A stretch of DNA of 64,000 nt from Erinaceus europaeus (GCF_950295315.1 NC_080168.1:68395254-68459253); one strand, 5' to 3'; positions 1 to 11,910 are shown, counted from the stretch's first letter. Numbers and translations are program-made. The notes: generated by a model from the letters alone, not told the origin.

Positions 1-2820
1 TTTGAGAGATTTTACCTTGCTTTTACAAATTCTGGGTTTAAACACTGCTCATTTCAAAATGAGGAGCACAAAGAAAAATAGTTTTTTTGTTTTCTTCATG
101 TCATTTGATTTTTGCTTTCTAGATTTGTTAGAGACAGACACCTGGCATGCTTAAGCATCATAAACACATTTTATCAGGCCTTTTTTTTTGAAAGATGGTT
201 TACTTATGTGTTCTGTTATCTTAGACTAGACATGTATTTCAGGCTTATTCAAAGAGGGTTTTCATATGCCTAGGTAGTAGGACTGATATTTTGAAGTTCC
301 TGAAATGCTGTTAAGCATCTAATGGTTATGTAATACCCTCTTTAAAATGCACTTCAGTGTACTTCATCTCCAAAGCCAGAGCTACTACTCAAAGGTGTTT
401 CATGCTATCAGAAAGATTAGTCAAGTATAACATTTATATAATTGACATAAACACATCTGTAGAATCCATTTCTCAGAGAAATTACCTCAATAATGAGTTC
501 GTGTTTCATGCTTTTAAAGTTTGATTAGTTTGACAAGGGGAAGACTAGGGCAAATTAAATATAGGAGATTCTATTTTCACAATTAAAAGAAATGGAGAAA
601 ATAAAATGGATATCAAGATAAAAAGTCTTGAATTTGTAGCACAAAGCAGGCTATTCCCTATTTTGAATGTGCAGTGATTCCAGTGGAGAATGTGGTAGAG
701 ATTTGTTGGGTTTCCTTATCTGTCAGATTACCAGCCTCTACTGCAATCAATGTACCAGACCCATTCATGTTATTTCAAAATAATGCTTTAATATTTAATC
801 GCCTTGTGTGTATAGATGAAGCCCTCTACTCAGGCATAGCCTTAAGTATTCTGAATACAACACCATGAATTCATATAGCAGCTTACATGTGCCATGCACT
901 CAACTGTGCCACTCAACTGCACAACATAACAAAGGGCCCTACTGTAAACTCAGATATATTTTTAGAAATTGTCCAGAAAAAAGGATTAAAATTTGATTTA
1001 ACACTGATAGTGCTATTTAAACTCAAAATACATTTATTTTCCTCCCCTAGGGAATGAAAAAGGCATAAATCTTACTCCTAAAACAAAGGAGCTTTATTTT
1101 TTTTCTTCTAGTATTTTTCTTGCAAGGGTTATATTCTCTTCATGAGTTCATGGAAGAGTTATATTTGTCCAGTTGTATAGGAGAGTTAAGAGTAGCCTGG
1201 AATACTGATGAGAATATTGTGATAGTAAAGGCAACTTAATTTTCTCTTTTGAAAGCTCTGGAACAAACTATTTTTATCTTCTCGATTAGGGTATTATTCT
1301 GCATTTATACCACTATGCTATGGCTTCATTTTATGAGTAAAGGAAAATGCAAAGTTTACCTTCCCTTTGCCTCTTATTTAATCAGTGATATAATATTGAA
1401 AAGGTTTTCTTTAAGATTCTTTTTGCCATGTACTTCCTTTTCCTCCCTCTGTATCTTTAAGAATTCTACCCAGACCAGTCAAATGAAAGATTTAGGCAAT
1501 GAATTACATGTCTTCAATTATTTGATAGGGGATCAGTGCCAATGCAGGAAGAGTGTGTTAACCTCATCCCAGTCATAGACAAAAGGGATCTTAGGTTTTG
1601 TTTGTTTGTTTTTGCCATAGGTTACTTTGTCTCATGCATATTCATGGAGATTGCTTTTTATCATTTAAATAGATTTGCTTTCCAGTTGTTGCAAGTCTGT
1701 GTTATTCAATTTGGCCATGTTTGCTGGTTTTCAAGGAAGGGATTGGATCTGAAATATGGATTGGAGATGAGATACACACCTTTCCTGTAAGCATGATTCT
1801 GGGGTACTTGGTTGATTATCTTTAGTCAGAGATTATCTAAATTGGAAAAAATAAAGAGTCAAATCAGTTTCTGGTCCTGAATTTTATCAACCACTGTAAT
1901 AATTCTGACTTTTATTTGCAATACAGAGACAATATTATTCAAATCACTCCACTTCAGTACTAAAGGCAGTTGATTTTTTTATTCTCCCATTAGCTCCAGT
2001 TGGGAGAAACTTCAGTATAGTATTTTGAGGAAATAGTGTTATTACTTCCCCCTAATAATAACAGTGAAGTAAAAGACTTCCTCAAAATATACTTCCATAA
2101 CTCATCTGCTTATTCCAATGCCATGTGTCTAATATCTATGAAAATGATGACTTACGACTGAATTTTTAGGATATATTCATCCATTATTTTTGAGGTGGTT
2201 TTCAAGTACTTCCACATATAAGAATATTCAATAGCGTAGTTACCAAGGCAAAAAAAAAAAAGATTATATTAGGTAACACTGTTTTTTTACTAAACTTTCT
2301 AAGAGTTTTCACTACTTAACCTATAATTGGAGCCTCCTTACCTTTCACTTCATGTGAAAACATTTATCCATCTGGTTTCCTGTCCTCTCTCTGAACCCCA
2401 TAATCTTTGCTTACGTGTCATCAGATGGAGGTGTTGGGCCATCTGTCACAATACTGGCATGTTTTGACATTTGCATAGTAGGACTCATTCCTTGCTGTAG
2501 ACATTCTAGATTTTTCTCCTGAGTTATCACTCTGAAATCACACCCTGGCCCTGACTTGGTTTCTTCTGCAATAGCTTTCTGCATATTGCATGTCTCTACT
2601 TTCCTCCCCTTTATCATCATGAATTTGACTCAATATTTTTATATTCTTGAACACAAGAATCACAATGACCCCTTCTCACCATTAGCAGTGAAGAGGGAGC
2701 TAAAAGAATCTGGGATGAACTAAGTGGGGGACCCAAATACCCTGTTCCTTCCCAAAGGATGCACAAAACAGTTCTTATTTGTGTAAATCGACCTGAGGAT
2801 TTTTTTTTTACTTCAATTAC
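1..2820. other. Unannotated single-copy DNA
   Basis: I see no recognisable gene, SINE or L1 here. Open frames at 1249-1578, 1536-1790 and 2411-2620 have no family resemblance I can name, no splice context and ordinary AT-rich composition, so I treat them as chance frames. Old, diverged repeats could be hidden here and would need a profile search. Confidence 0.5.
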
Positions 2821-2821
2821 T

Positions 2822-2955
2822 ATTTTTTTTTAAGATTTATTTACTAGCATGGAGGGGAGGGAGCCAGAGCATCACTCTGGCACATGGGATGCTGGAATTT
2901 GAACTTGGGCCCTCAGCCTTGAAAGTACTGTACTTTAGCCACTGCATCATTTTGG
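2822..2955 (-). mobile_element. Type C tRNA-like SINE, antisense
   Basis: A T-rich start (the A tail on the other strand) leads into 'agagcatcactctggcacatgggatgctgg' type sequence. It then reaches the complement of a tRNA B box ('aatttgaacttgggccc') and a head near 2940. The same body recurs at 10670-10830 and 8868-8980. The copy is diverged. Confidence 0.65.
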
Positions 2956-2984
2956 GGGGTGGGGCAGTTCACAGAGCTTGAGAG

Positions 2985-3262
2985 TTTTTGTTTGTTTTAT
3001 TGCCACCAGGGTTATCATGGGGTTCAAGTGCCAGCATAGTCTCACAGCTCCCAGGGGTCATTCCCCCCCTTTTTTCTTCCTATTTAATTTTATAGAGACA
3101 GAAATTAAGAGGGGAGGAAGAAATAGAGAGGGGGAGAGAATGATAGACACCAGCAGACTTCCTTCACCACTCATGAAGTTACCCCCTGCGAGTAGGGAGT
3201 TGGGGTTTGAACCCAGGCCCTTGTGCATGGTAAAGTCTGTGTTCAACCCTCAAACATATAGG
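2985..3262 (-). mobile_element. Type B SINE, long variant, antisense
   Basis: Read on the minus strand, a B head with a box of the form 'gggtttgaaccc..' (complement near 3207-3225) precedes a pyrimidine stretch. An extra 3' block (here 'gccaccagggttatcatggg' antisense) ends it. The same block occurs at 8205, 16293 and 18450, which shows it belongs to the element. Confidence 0.7.
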
Positions 3263-3461
3263 AATTTTAATCCATTGTGAAGAATGCTGATAAAATGGGA
3301 TGAGACCCAAAAGGTTTGTATGGAAGAATATGAGTGCAGAAACAAGAAGGGGCTGTATGACCCCGATCATGAACTATAAGTTTTGGTTCCTTCACAAAGA
3401 CAAGACAGTCACTGGTCCCCTCCTCACTCCTAAGAGCCTCAGGTGGCTGTCTAGGCTCTAT

Positions 3462-3672
3462 TTAATTAACTAACTAACTAATTAATTAATTTTGGGTAGA
3501 TTCAGAGAAATTGAGAGGGAAGGAGGAAATAGGGATAGAGAAAGACACCTGCAGCACTGCCTCACTGTTTATGAACCCCCCCCCCAAGTGGGGCAGAGAG
3601 GTGGGGGACTTGAACCTGGGTCCTTGCACTTGGTAACCTGTGCATTCAACCAGGTGCACCACCACCCATACC
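3462..3672 (-). mobile_element. Type B SINE, antisense
   Basis: An antisense A tail (taattaac repeats) is followed by 'gagaaattgagagggaagg' and the 'cacctgcagcactgc' body. The complement of the B box 'acttgaacctgggtcc' and the head 'aaccaggtgcaccaccaccc' close it. A run of nine C residues interrupts the box-proximal part. Confidence 0.8.
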
Positions 3673-3679
3673 CTATCAG

Positions 3680-5282
3680 AGTTGCTTTTCAAAGCCCTTT
3701 CATTACAATAAAGGTTTAGAGGACAGGGCTCATTGCCAACATTAGCCACTTACATAGAATAATATTACCTCACTGCAGATGATATTTCTGAGGAGTTATG
3801 CATTCAGAATGATAGTTTGATGGTTGTGGCAAGCAGCTCCTTCTCAAAAAAGAAAAAGGTTCAAATAATCACAGAACCTACAGAACTTTCTTTCAGTGCA
3901 CTGCATATTTGTGGGGCATAGTCTGTATTCCTTGGTCAAACCCACTTGGTTCTAGAACACAGGAAAAGCTGAACTGTAATTGGCTTTCACTAGACAGACC
4001 ATTATTTTCTTTCACTTCCCTTTTCTTTATGTCTTGCTTGTGAGAAAGGAGTAAGAATGAAGATGTAAGGAATTAAACAGAAATCCCTCTAAGAAAAATA
4101 CTAATAGCTATGATAATTATGAACCTTCATTGAGTAGTTAGTGCCAATTACTGCTAGGAGTTTACAGGTACTTACTTAGCCCTCTTAATAGCCACATAGG
4201 TTAGGTGGTATTATTTCCATACATAATTCATTCTTTGTTTCTATCCCATTGCATCTCCCCTTCTTCCTCCCCACTCCCACCCCTCCCCCACCCAGCCCAG
4301 GTGGCCTCTGGGATGTAGACTATTTAGTGATTTGCAGTAAGACAAGAACTAAGAGCAGCTTAATGCTATTACCAGTTCATTTCAACAAGAGAACTGCTAA
4401 CCCCCATCCATGAAGCTGAAAGTCAGCTCTGTGTTCAAATGCTGATGCTCACACCCTTACAAGGAGGACCTGCCACCGGTCAGGTTCAGAGGCAAGCAGT
4501 GAACCTTTGCTGGGGGGTGTCCTGGCTTAGCAGCAGACAGAAAGCTCCTGTTGCTATGGAGATACTTCTATACTGTCATTCCAGGCACATCTTTCCATCT
4601 TAGGTCTAAGCAGGCAGGTGAGGCTTCTCCTGGGTGTTCTGTGTTGTTTGTTGTAACTTAGCCAGTTCTGACCTTCAAAGGGAAACTCCTGGGCCTTTAC
4701 AAAAAATAGCGCATCCTATGCTCTGTGGCTGGCCATTGAATCCTGGTGCTTATTTTCAGATCAATTACTTCATTCAACTAACCAAAAGCTTACAGAACCA
4801 CCTGTAGGGTCAGCCCTGGAGGAAAGTGGTCTGTTTCATTCAAATGACAGACACAGTGTATTTGATGCATACCATCTGTACAAGGACCAGGCACATGGGC
4901 ATGAACTCCATTCTGCTGGGGCAGAGCAAAACACTGGCAAAAAAAAAAAAAAACACCTTGTCAGAAGCCACTCACTTAATAAGCAGTGGGACACTCTGAA
5001 CCATAAATCTAACTCTGCAGCTCAACTAAAAAATTGTCTCCAGCAATAAGATCTAGTTTTTGTATAATTTTTTTAAATCAGAAGCTCATCAAAGCTCTGA
5101 GCTTTTTATGACTGTGGATGCCACTGAAATGACATTCTTCTTAAAAGTGAGCTTTTCTTAAAACTACTTGATAACTTTTATTCATGCCAGTCTAAAAGGT
5201 TGAGTCTAGGTTGTTTTCTTTTTTTCTCACTTGGGTTATTCAAAATTTTAGACCATATTCATTTAGAGTTATGTACACACAG

Positions 5283-5285
<3 letters not shown>
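3680..5285. other. Unannotated single-copy DNA
   Basis: No gene or recognised repeat. A pyrimidine-rich tract near 4250-4295 followed by AG looks superficially like a splice acceptor. No coding frame follows it, so I do not call an exon. A short A run lies at 4940-4954. Confidence 0.5.

Positions 5286-5323
<38 letters not shown>
5286..5323. repeat. (AT)n microsatellite
   Basis: About 18 uninterrupted AT units. Confidence 0.95.
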
Positions 5324-5326
<3 letters not shown>

Positions 5327-5597
5327 GATGACTGCTACTTCACTATTTCAATAATTAGACCAGAAGCAATTACTGTAGTGAATCTGAGATTGCAAACTGA
5401 GTTTCCTTCGACTAGTAAGATGCTACTCTCAGCATTTAGGGAAAAATCAATTTAGAGTTGTACCACTATCCAGACTAACAAGGTTACTAATAGATGAACT
5501 TCCTGCACTTAGAAAATGCTTTTGGAAAATGAATTCTAGATTTCCTTCTAGTGGGATGTTGTAGATAACATCAGTAGGAGAAATCATTGGAACTCAT

Positions 5598-5829
5598 TCC
5601 ATAAATTCAGTTCTTCTTCTTTTTCTTCTTCTTCTTCTAGCGTTTGCCCTTCTTCCGTAGCCAGTCAACAGCGTCAGGTTGAGCCTGATGTCTGCTTGTT
5701 GCTGGCTTTGAAAGTGACTGGGATCCATGTGGATTCAGTCAGCTAGGAAGGATCGTCAGTTTCCCCAATAAATGGGTACTCACGGGATGCACCACGAGAA
5801 GGTCGATCCAATGCATCCATAAATTCAGT
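5598..5829 (-). mobile_element. Short Vingi-related non-LTR element with 14-bp TSDs
   Basis: The repeat 'tccataaattcagt' occurs at 5598-5611 and 5816-5829 and brackets 204 bp. On the minus strand the element ends with a 17-codon open tail, HQAQPDAVDWLRKKGKR, then a stop and a short AAG microsatellite. The same tail is found at about 55079-55134, where it is preceded by a C-x-C-G...Q-T-M-x-H-I-V...C block typical of the carboxy end of Ingi/Vingi and Jockey-group retrotransposons. Upstream of the tail, about 130 bp do not match the second copy. The element therefore looks like a deletion derivative or chimera that borrowed the autonomous element's 3' end for mobilisation. The clade name comes from known biology of hedgehogs; the mobilisation is inferred from the TSD. 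Confidence 0.75.
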
Positions 5830-7040
5830 AGAAGAGCAGAAAGACCCTATGTGAGGGGAGAAAAGTATTTTAAACAAAAATCTCATCCAGGTTCCTGATT
5901 ATTAACATTTAAAAGTTTCTCAAGTACCTCTCTTGGTCATTTAGTAAGCTAAGCAAAATAACAAACTTTCTGGTCAAATATCATGGAAGTGGAGAGTAGA
6001 AATACAATGTGTACTTGTTGATGTATCATGAAATGATTCCAAGTAACCCAAAGGACCAACAAGCCTTTCTAAATGTCTCTGTTATAACCATTCAATTTCC
6101 AGTTCACAGTAACTTTTAAGAAAGAACTATTCTAACAAAGTAATATTTAACTATATATATGCTTCCCAGATCAATTCAATGCAATGTGGAGAACCTGACT
6201 ACAGTATTCTCATTGAGAACATCAGGGAGAACAATTTTGTTGTTATAGGCAAAGTAAACTCCTGTCATTGCCATTTGGCTCTACCTATCCACCACGTCCA
6301 TTGCTAACTTGTCTCAAATGATTTATATAAAATGCTCAGTGTAATATAAAGAGTTGCAAGTTACTTGAAAACAATGGCAAAGAAAACAAAGGAGAAGCTC
6401 CATTTCTACAATTTTCTTCTTGAAGGATAAAGGCCTGTCTTGAAGGATAAAGTTTTAGCTGTATTATTTTTGTGCACTGGAAGAAAAAAAAATGCTAGTA
6501 GGTTTATATATATTATTTTTATAATAGAATGTTAAATTAAACCCCCAAACATTAAAAAATTCTCTCCTAGAATTACTCTATGTTTTTAAAGCTTCTTTAA
6601 AAAAAGGATTCTAAATAGCAATAGGATCTTCTCTCCTTTCTCCACACCAATGGTTTAATGGGATAGATGAACCAATGTTTATATTTTTAAGCCTGTAAAT
6701 ATTTTATTTTGGATATTTTGTATATTTGTTTATATGATCCCATTTTGTGCATATGTATCATTGTGCATGTTGTTGTTTTTGATAGTCACCCTTCTGATGA
6801 ATGTAAAGAAGCTTGGACTAAGCGCTTTTCTTATTTCACTCTATCTTCTAACGAAATTCAAACATGGTTATTTTAACTGTTGCTTTTAATTTAGTCAAAT
6901 AAATTTTTGTTGCTCCTTTACATCTAAAGTGAGTACTGTTGGTTATAAATTTTTAGGATGGATTTTATTTCCAAACTTTTCAAGTTTCAGACTTGATAGT
7001 TCTGTATGTGTGTGTGGAATATGGCTGATGGTAGATGTAT
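5830..7040. other. Unannotated DNA, no gene seen
   Basis: AT-rich sequence with no recognised element and no supported frame. It may hold old, decayed repeats. Confidence 0.45.
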
Positions 7041-7046
7041 GATATA

Positions 7047-7102
<56 letters not shown>
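7047..7102. repeat. (TG)n(AG)n compound microsatellite
   Basis: A TG run of about 9 units passes directly into an AG run of about 19 units. Frames reading through it (MCVCVCERERER...) are repeat artefacts. Confidence 0.95.
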
Positions 7103-7105
<3 letters not shown>

Positions 7106-7144
7106 CATGGAGAGTCTAATGGGAGGCCCATATTTCCATATCTT

Positions 7145-7290
7145 ACAAATATTTTTAAAAATTTTATTTCCAGGATATACAGAGAGAAACTGAGATGGAA
7201 GTGCTCCATTGCTTATGACTCTCCCCCCCACACACACACAAGTGGAGATGGGGGACTGAACATGGGGCCTTGCACATTATAATATGTAAA
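7145..7290 (-). mobile_element. Type B SINE fragment, antisense
   Basis: An antisense A-rich tail, 'cagagagaaactgagatgg', and the complement of a B box ('actgaacatggggcc') are present. A short CA run interrupts the middle and the head is missing. Confidence 0.55.
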
Positions 7291-7689
7291 CATGTAAGGA
7301 AATACTGTTTGCTTTGGGCAGCCGCCTTTTGAAAAACAAGTTAGCTATTCTGATTGTGAAATGACTTTCAAGTCTTTTACTTAAAGTTTTCAACACCTGT
7401 ATTCCTCTGAGAGGCTGTGGAGTCTACAAGCACTCTTGGGGGTGCGGGCAACACACCTGAGTTTTTCCTAAGAGTTTATCCTCTTTGATTTGGGGGATGG
7501 AGGGCACATTCTCACTTCAGTTGTTCAAAACCATAGTCTGTGGGCATGCTATGTGAAGAATGAGATCCATATTAGTATTTTGTGGTTGAAAATAATACTT
7601 AAAGATTAAAAAAAATATGTTGAAGTACACCTCATTTAAAATAGGCTGTTCACACTACAGTTTCTTGAGTTTCTCATTATTATTTGATG

Positions 7690-7965
7690 ATGATGATTTG
7701 CCAGAAGGGTTATCCTAGTGGCTCAGTACCTGCATGTCACCATTGTTCACTGAGACCTTTTTCCTTCTCTTTTATTTTTGATAAAGAGTGAGAAGCAGAG
7801 ATAGAGGAAGCACACATGTTGATTCAGTTGAGCACACAAGTCCTCATGCTCAAAGACCACATGGTCTCCAGCCTTGAAGGGATTGCTTATCTGGACAGCA
7901 CAGGAGACCAGCAAAGGAGAGCCCCCACATTGAGCCCATGTGCCCCCCCCCCCATTCTGAACATT
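7690..7965 (-). mobile_element. Degenerate SINE, antisense, long variant
   Basis: The block 'ggttatcctagtggctcagtacctgcatg' resembles the extra 3' block of long type B copies. An 'aagagtgagaagcagagatag' body follows. The head is poorly preserved and the call is tentative. Confidence 0.4.
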
Positions 7966-8202
7966 TCCTTCATGAAAGAAATGAAGGAGCTGGTGAATGT
8001 TTCTTTTCTTCTTTTTTAAACCCAATTTAAACTGTTATAAATGTTTGAAGGGCTAGCAAAGTGGTTTTCAATTTTTCATCATCTTTTTCAGGCTTAAATC
8101 TCTGCAAGCTTTATCCAGTGAAATGAGCTCAAAAATCCACAGCAGCTTTTAAAAGAGATTTCACTGGAAAGTTTTTCCTTGTCATTTTATACTAATTTAT
8201 AT

Positions 8203-8394
8203 ATATTATCACCAGTTATTGGTGTGGCTCCAACATGGTTCCATGGTTCCTGGTGGTCGTTTCTTTCTTTTTTTTTTTACTTGCAAAGTGCCCCCCCTGT
8301 GGGTGGGGAGCCGGGGGCTCAGACTGGGATCCTTACACTGTCCTTGCACTTTGCACCACATGCACTTAACCTGCTGCACTACCACCTGGCTCCT
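8203..8394 (-). mobile_element. SINE with extra 3' block, antisense
   Basis: Starts with the antisense extra block ('caccagttattggtgtggct') and a T run. The box region 'gtggggagccgggggctcag' and the head 'cttaacctgctgcactaccacc' follow. The pyrimidine middle is missing, so this copy is internally deleted. Confidence 0.7.
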
Positions 8395-8566
8395 TTCATT
8401 TTTTTTTAAACAAAAAGTGAAAGACAGAAACAGAGGAGAGATGCCTGCAGCATTGCTCTACTACTCATGAAGCTTCACACCAGAAGGTGAGGGGCAGGGG
8501 CTGGAACTTAAGTCTTCATGCATGGTAATGTGTGCACTCAACCAGGTAAGCTATTACCAGGTCCCT
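8395..8566 (-). mobile_element. Type B SINE, antisense
   Basis: Follows the previous SINE head to tail. A T run, 'gaaagacagaaacagagg', the 'gcctgcagcattgctctac' body and the complement of the head ending near 'accaggtccc' are present. Confidence 0.75.
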
Positions 8567-8595
8567 TATTGGAAAGTAAAAAATCATTATTGCAG

Positions 8596-8812
8596 CTGAG
8601 TGGTGGGGCACTTGGTTGAGCACACATATTACAATGTTCAAGTCCCCAGTCCCCACCTGCAGGGGTGGGGGTGGAATATTCAGGAGCAGTGAGGCAGGGC
8701 TGGGGGTCTCTCTCTCTCTTTTCTTTTCTTCCCTCTTCTATCTCCCCCTCCTCTGCTGATTTTATTTACCTCTATCAAATAAATAATACATTAAAAAGAA
8801 AATAATAAATAT
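8596..8812 (+). mobile_element. Type B SINE
   Basis: Head 'gctgagtggtggggcacttgg', body 'agtccccacctgcagggg', a CT-rich middle and an A tail with aaataaata units. The normally GAAGC-rich central motif is altered to 'ggagcagtgaggcagggc'. Confidence 0.75.
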
Positions 8813-8867
8813 TTCTCCTGAATATCTCATATATCATGGCATACTATAATATGAAGAAAACAAAATC

Positions 8868-8980
8868 TTTTTAAATATCTATTTATTAATGAGACAGAGA
8901 AGAGAAAGAGTACCAGACACAATTCTGGTACAGGTGTGCTTGAAAGTCCAAGGATTTATTTCCCAAGCCACTGAAATACA
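8868..8980 (-). mobile_element. Type C SINE, antisense
   Basis: Same body as 2822-2955 and 10670-10830: 'tatttattaatgagacagag' then 'ggtacaggtgtgcttgaaag', ending at a decayed head near 'aagccactgaaat'. Confidence 0.6.
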
Positions 8981-8984
8981 TTTT

Positions 8985-9735
8985 TTAAACCAAATTCCAT
9001 GTTGTTGTACCCAGGTCTCCTCTACTGTGTAATTATGTCATTTTCTGTGAGGATAGAGATAGAGAATGATTCTGGGGAGGAACTTGCTCTTCCCCATCAT
9101 GAGATCTCTGCTTTCTGTGTCCTGAGAGATTCACCCCTACCTTAAGGAGCTCTGAGACCATGCTCAGTCACTTCAGTTGCTTTTTCCCCATAAGTAAGCT
9201 GTGTTACACTATATTCTGCTCTCTAGTTTGTTACAGATAACCTTGGCTGCTGCCATGCAACATGCATGTCATTAGTGAAACAGTATAAGATGTCAACTTC
9301 TCAACAGGTTTTTGGAATCTAAAAAGAAGCTGCCCCTTTTTAATGTGAGGGCTAGAGACTGGAGGCAGAAACACTGACAGGGAGCAGCAGTAGCTTGAGG
9401 GAAGGGCTCCAGAGGCCATGTGAGGAGGGTAAATCATAGAACCAGTGTCTGCTGGGTAGTGAATGGGAAAATAGGCCACTGCACTTGGCAGGGGCAGAGA
9501 GGGGAGGGGCCAAGGCCTAGTGCCAAAGGCTGGGCAGCAGGCGGATGAGGAGGGGGGCAGGGAGGAGGGCAGATTGTTGAAAACAACATGCTGTGAAGTG
9601 AGGGAGAGAAAACACATGGCTGAGGGGCTGATTTCCTTGAATAAAAAAGAAAAGGAAGATCTTTCTCATCTCTTCTTTGTCTCTTTCCTCCTTGAATTGG
9701 AAATCAGACCTGACCTGGGAGACAAGTTTAGTTGA
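8985..9735. other. Unannotated DNA, no gene seen
   Basis: The minus-strand frame 9231-9617 (128 codons) is rich in Ser, Pro and Leu. It comes from purine-rich low-complexity sequence, shows no domain, and has competing frames on both strands. I treat it as non-coding. Confidence 0.5.
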
Positions 9736-9736
9736 T

Positions 9737-9822
9737 CTACAAAAGACTTTCATGACTAAGGCACAGGGGTCCCAGGTTCAATCTCCAGCACCACATAAAG
9801 TAAGAGTTTAGCAGTGAATGCC
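9737..9822 (+). mobile_element. Type C SINE, tail replaced by microsatellite
   Basis: 'gactttcatgactaaggcac' and the B-box region 'cccaggttcaatctccagc' mark a type C body. Its tail runs directly into the GGAA/GA microsatellite at 9823-9912. Confidence 0.7.
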
Positions 9823-9912
9823 CTGGGAAGGAGGGAGGGAAGGAAAGAAGGAAGGAAGGAAGGGAGGGAGGGAGGGAGGGGAGAGAGAGAGGGAGAGAGA
9901 GAGAGAGAGAGA
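9823..9912. repeat. (GGAA)n(GA)n purine microsatellite
   Basis: GGAA, GGGA and GA units sit between two type C SINEs and were probably expanded from a SINE tail. Confidence 0.9.
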
Positions 9913-10072
9913 ATGGGGTTGGAGAGATAGTATAATGCTTATTCAAAATATTTTCATTCCTGAGATTCTGAGGTCCCAGGTTCAATCCCCAACACCACCA
10001 TAAGCAAAAGTTGAGCAGTGCCTTGGCCTTTCTCTCTTTCCCTTTCTCTCATTAAAATGAAATATTTTTTAA
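9913..10072 (+). mobile_element. Type C SINE
   Basis: Nearly complete: head 'ggggttggagagatagtata', box region 'cccaggttcaatccccaac', 'gttgagcagtgccttggc' and a short CT stretch with an A-rich end. Confidence 0.8.
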
Positions 10073-10086
10073 TTCAGTGGTTTTCA

Positions 10087-10402
10087 GGGGGTGGGTGGTA
10101 GTGCAGTGGTTTAAGCACACATGATGCGAAGCACAGAGACCGGCATAAGGATCCCGATTTGAGCCCCCAGCTCCCCAACTGCATGGAGGGTCGCTTCATA
10201 GGCGGTGAAGCAAGTCTGCAAGTGTCTATCTTTCTCACCTTCTGTCTTCTCCTCCACTCTCGATTTCTCTCTGTCCTGACCAACTACAACAGCAATGGCA
10301 ACAAGGGCAATAAAATGGGAAAAAATAGCCTCCAGGAGCAGTGAATTTGTAGTGCAAGCAATGAGTCCCTGTGATAACCCTGGAGGCACACAGACACACA
10401 AA
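10087..10402 (+). mobile_element. Type A SINE, long variant
   Basis: Head 'gggtgggtggtagtgcagtg', box 'ggatcccgatttgagcccc', 'ggtgaagcaagtctgcaag', a pyrimidine middle and the extra 3' block 'ctccaggagcagtgaatttg...ataaccctggaggc'. It shows that the extra block is also carried by type A heads. Confidence 0.85.
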
Positions 10403-10669
10403 ATTCAATGGTTTGTGATGTCTTTATGCTAGTAATATAGGTCTAATCCATCTTTTTAATTTAACCATTGTATTATATCCTCATATATGGATGGATATAT
10501 CTAAATTTCCCTTTTCTTCCAATGGTGACCATTTGCTTTGTTTCTATGCAACAAAACAATTATAGCTGCTCTTATCCTTGCTTCCTTAGTACTTGTGTGA
10601 GTTTCTCTAGGGCCATGGCTTTTCAAAACTGTGCTTTATGAACATATTTCTTCTTTATCTCTCTCTTTT

Positions 10670-10830
10670 TCTTTCAATATCTATTTACTTATTTATTTAT
10701 GTGACAGAGGAAGATGGAGATGGAGAGAGAAGAGAGTGGGAAGAGAGGGAGAGAGTCAGAGCATCACTCTGGTACATGAGATGCCAGGGATCAAACTCAA
10801 GACCTTATGCTCCCAAGATTTTTGTAATAA
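10670..10830 (-). mobile_element. Type C SINE, antisense
   Basis: Antisense tail (atttatttatttatg), 'gagcatcactctggtacatg', and the box complement 'gatcaaactcaagacc'. The two overlapping open frames here (10631-10892) are products of the repeat. Confidence 0.75.
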
Positions 10831-11130
10831 CTAGGGTAGGCTTTTTAGCTTCAGTTGCCAAGAAACTTAGCAGTATATTTGTACATTTCTAGCACTATGT
10901 ATTAGAACATTATATGTTCTAACCTCCCTTTCAGTTGATTTCCCCCCCCTCAATTTTATAATCTCAACATGTATATGTGCTGTATGCGTGTACTTTCTGG
11001 AAACATTCGTGAAATGCAGCACAAATGAATCAAGGAGTGAGTAAACAGATTATCACAGTCAGAGAGCAAGGCTAAGCATGGTCTTGTGAACTGATCAAGT
11101 CACCTCTACCTATTACTCAAATTCTGCCTT
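10831..11130. other. Unannotated DNA
   Basis: No gene or recognised repeat. A C run lies near 10942. Confidence 0.45.
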
Positions 11131-11380
11131 AAAGCTCATTTGTGTCTGGGGCCAGGCAGTGGTGCACCTGGTAAGGTGTACATTACAATATGCTAAGATC
11201 CCAGTTCAACACCCTGCTTGTGTTTCCCACTCCCTCTTCCCACCTGCAGGAGGGAAATCTCCATTATTAGTGAAGCAATTCTGCTAGTGTCTTTCTCCCT
11301 CTTTATCTCCTCCTTCCATTTCAATTTCTCTCTGTCTCTATTGAATTAACTAATTATTTTTCAAAAAGCTCATTTGTGTC
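11131..11380 (+). mobile_element. Type B SINE with perfect 16-bp TSD
   Basis: 'aaagctcatttgtgtc' occurs at 11131-11146 and 11365-11380, bracketing the SINE 11147-11364. The head is 'ggggccaggcagtggtgcacctgg'. The body carries an insertion ('ccctgcttgtgtttcccactc') next to the box. The TSD proves retroposition by an L1-type endonuclease. Confidence 0.92.
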
Positions 11381-11905
11381 AAGATTCGTTCCTCACAATG
11401 TCACTCATGATCCTATAACTTGGGCATTACCTGCTAGGGAGCTGAGCCTAATTCCGTACTGCATAACTATCTCAAAGGTTAAGGATTAGATTTTCACATT
11501 TTCTTTTGTACTGAATTTTTTTGTGTTTTCTTGCTTTGATCACTGTTAACATGCAAACCAAGAGAACAATTCATAGCATGCTCATGTCCAGTGGGTGAAA
11601 GAAAGGCATAACAACAGGAAATTCACATCACTAGTCAGGGATGGTAGATGCCTTACATGGTCTGTAAAGATTGTATGCAAATTAGATGCAAATTACCCAC
11701 TGCTGACAGCAAGGAAAAGCAGCTTCTGTGTCTCACACATTCAGCTCACAGGAAACATGGAGTGTGACTAGTTCTTTAGAAAGCTTGGGGGCATTCAGCA
11801 AATCTTGGGCCTGCAGTGAGTAGATTTTTTCAGTGTCTTACCTGGATGGACCTTTTGTGTTATATGTTGGAATTGCATGTTTTGTTTTATGGTTCTTAAA
11901 AATAT
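11381..11905. other. Unannotated DNA
   Basis: No gene or recognised repeat. It includes 'atgcaaat' octamer-like words at about 11675-11692, too few to call a regulatory site. Confidence 0.4.
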
Positions 11906-11910
11906 TTTAA

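Noticed and set aside
4240..4320. Polypyrimidine tract plus AG, like a splice acceptor
   Set aside because: No open coding segment or donor follows.
9231..9617. 128-codon Pro/Ser-rich minus-strand frame
   Set aside because: Low-complexity purine-rich source, no conserved domain and competing frames.
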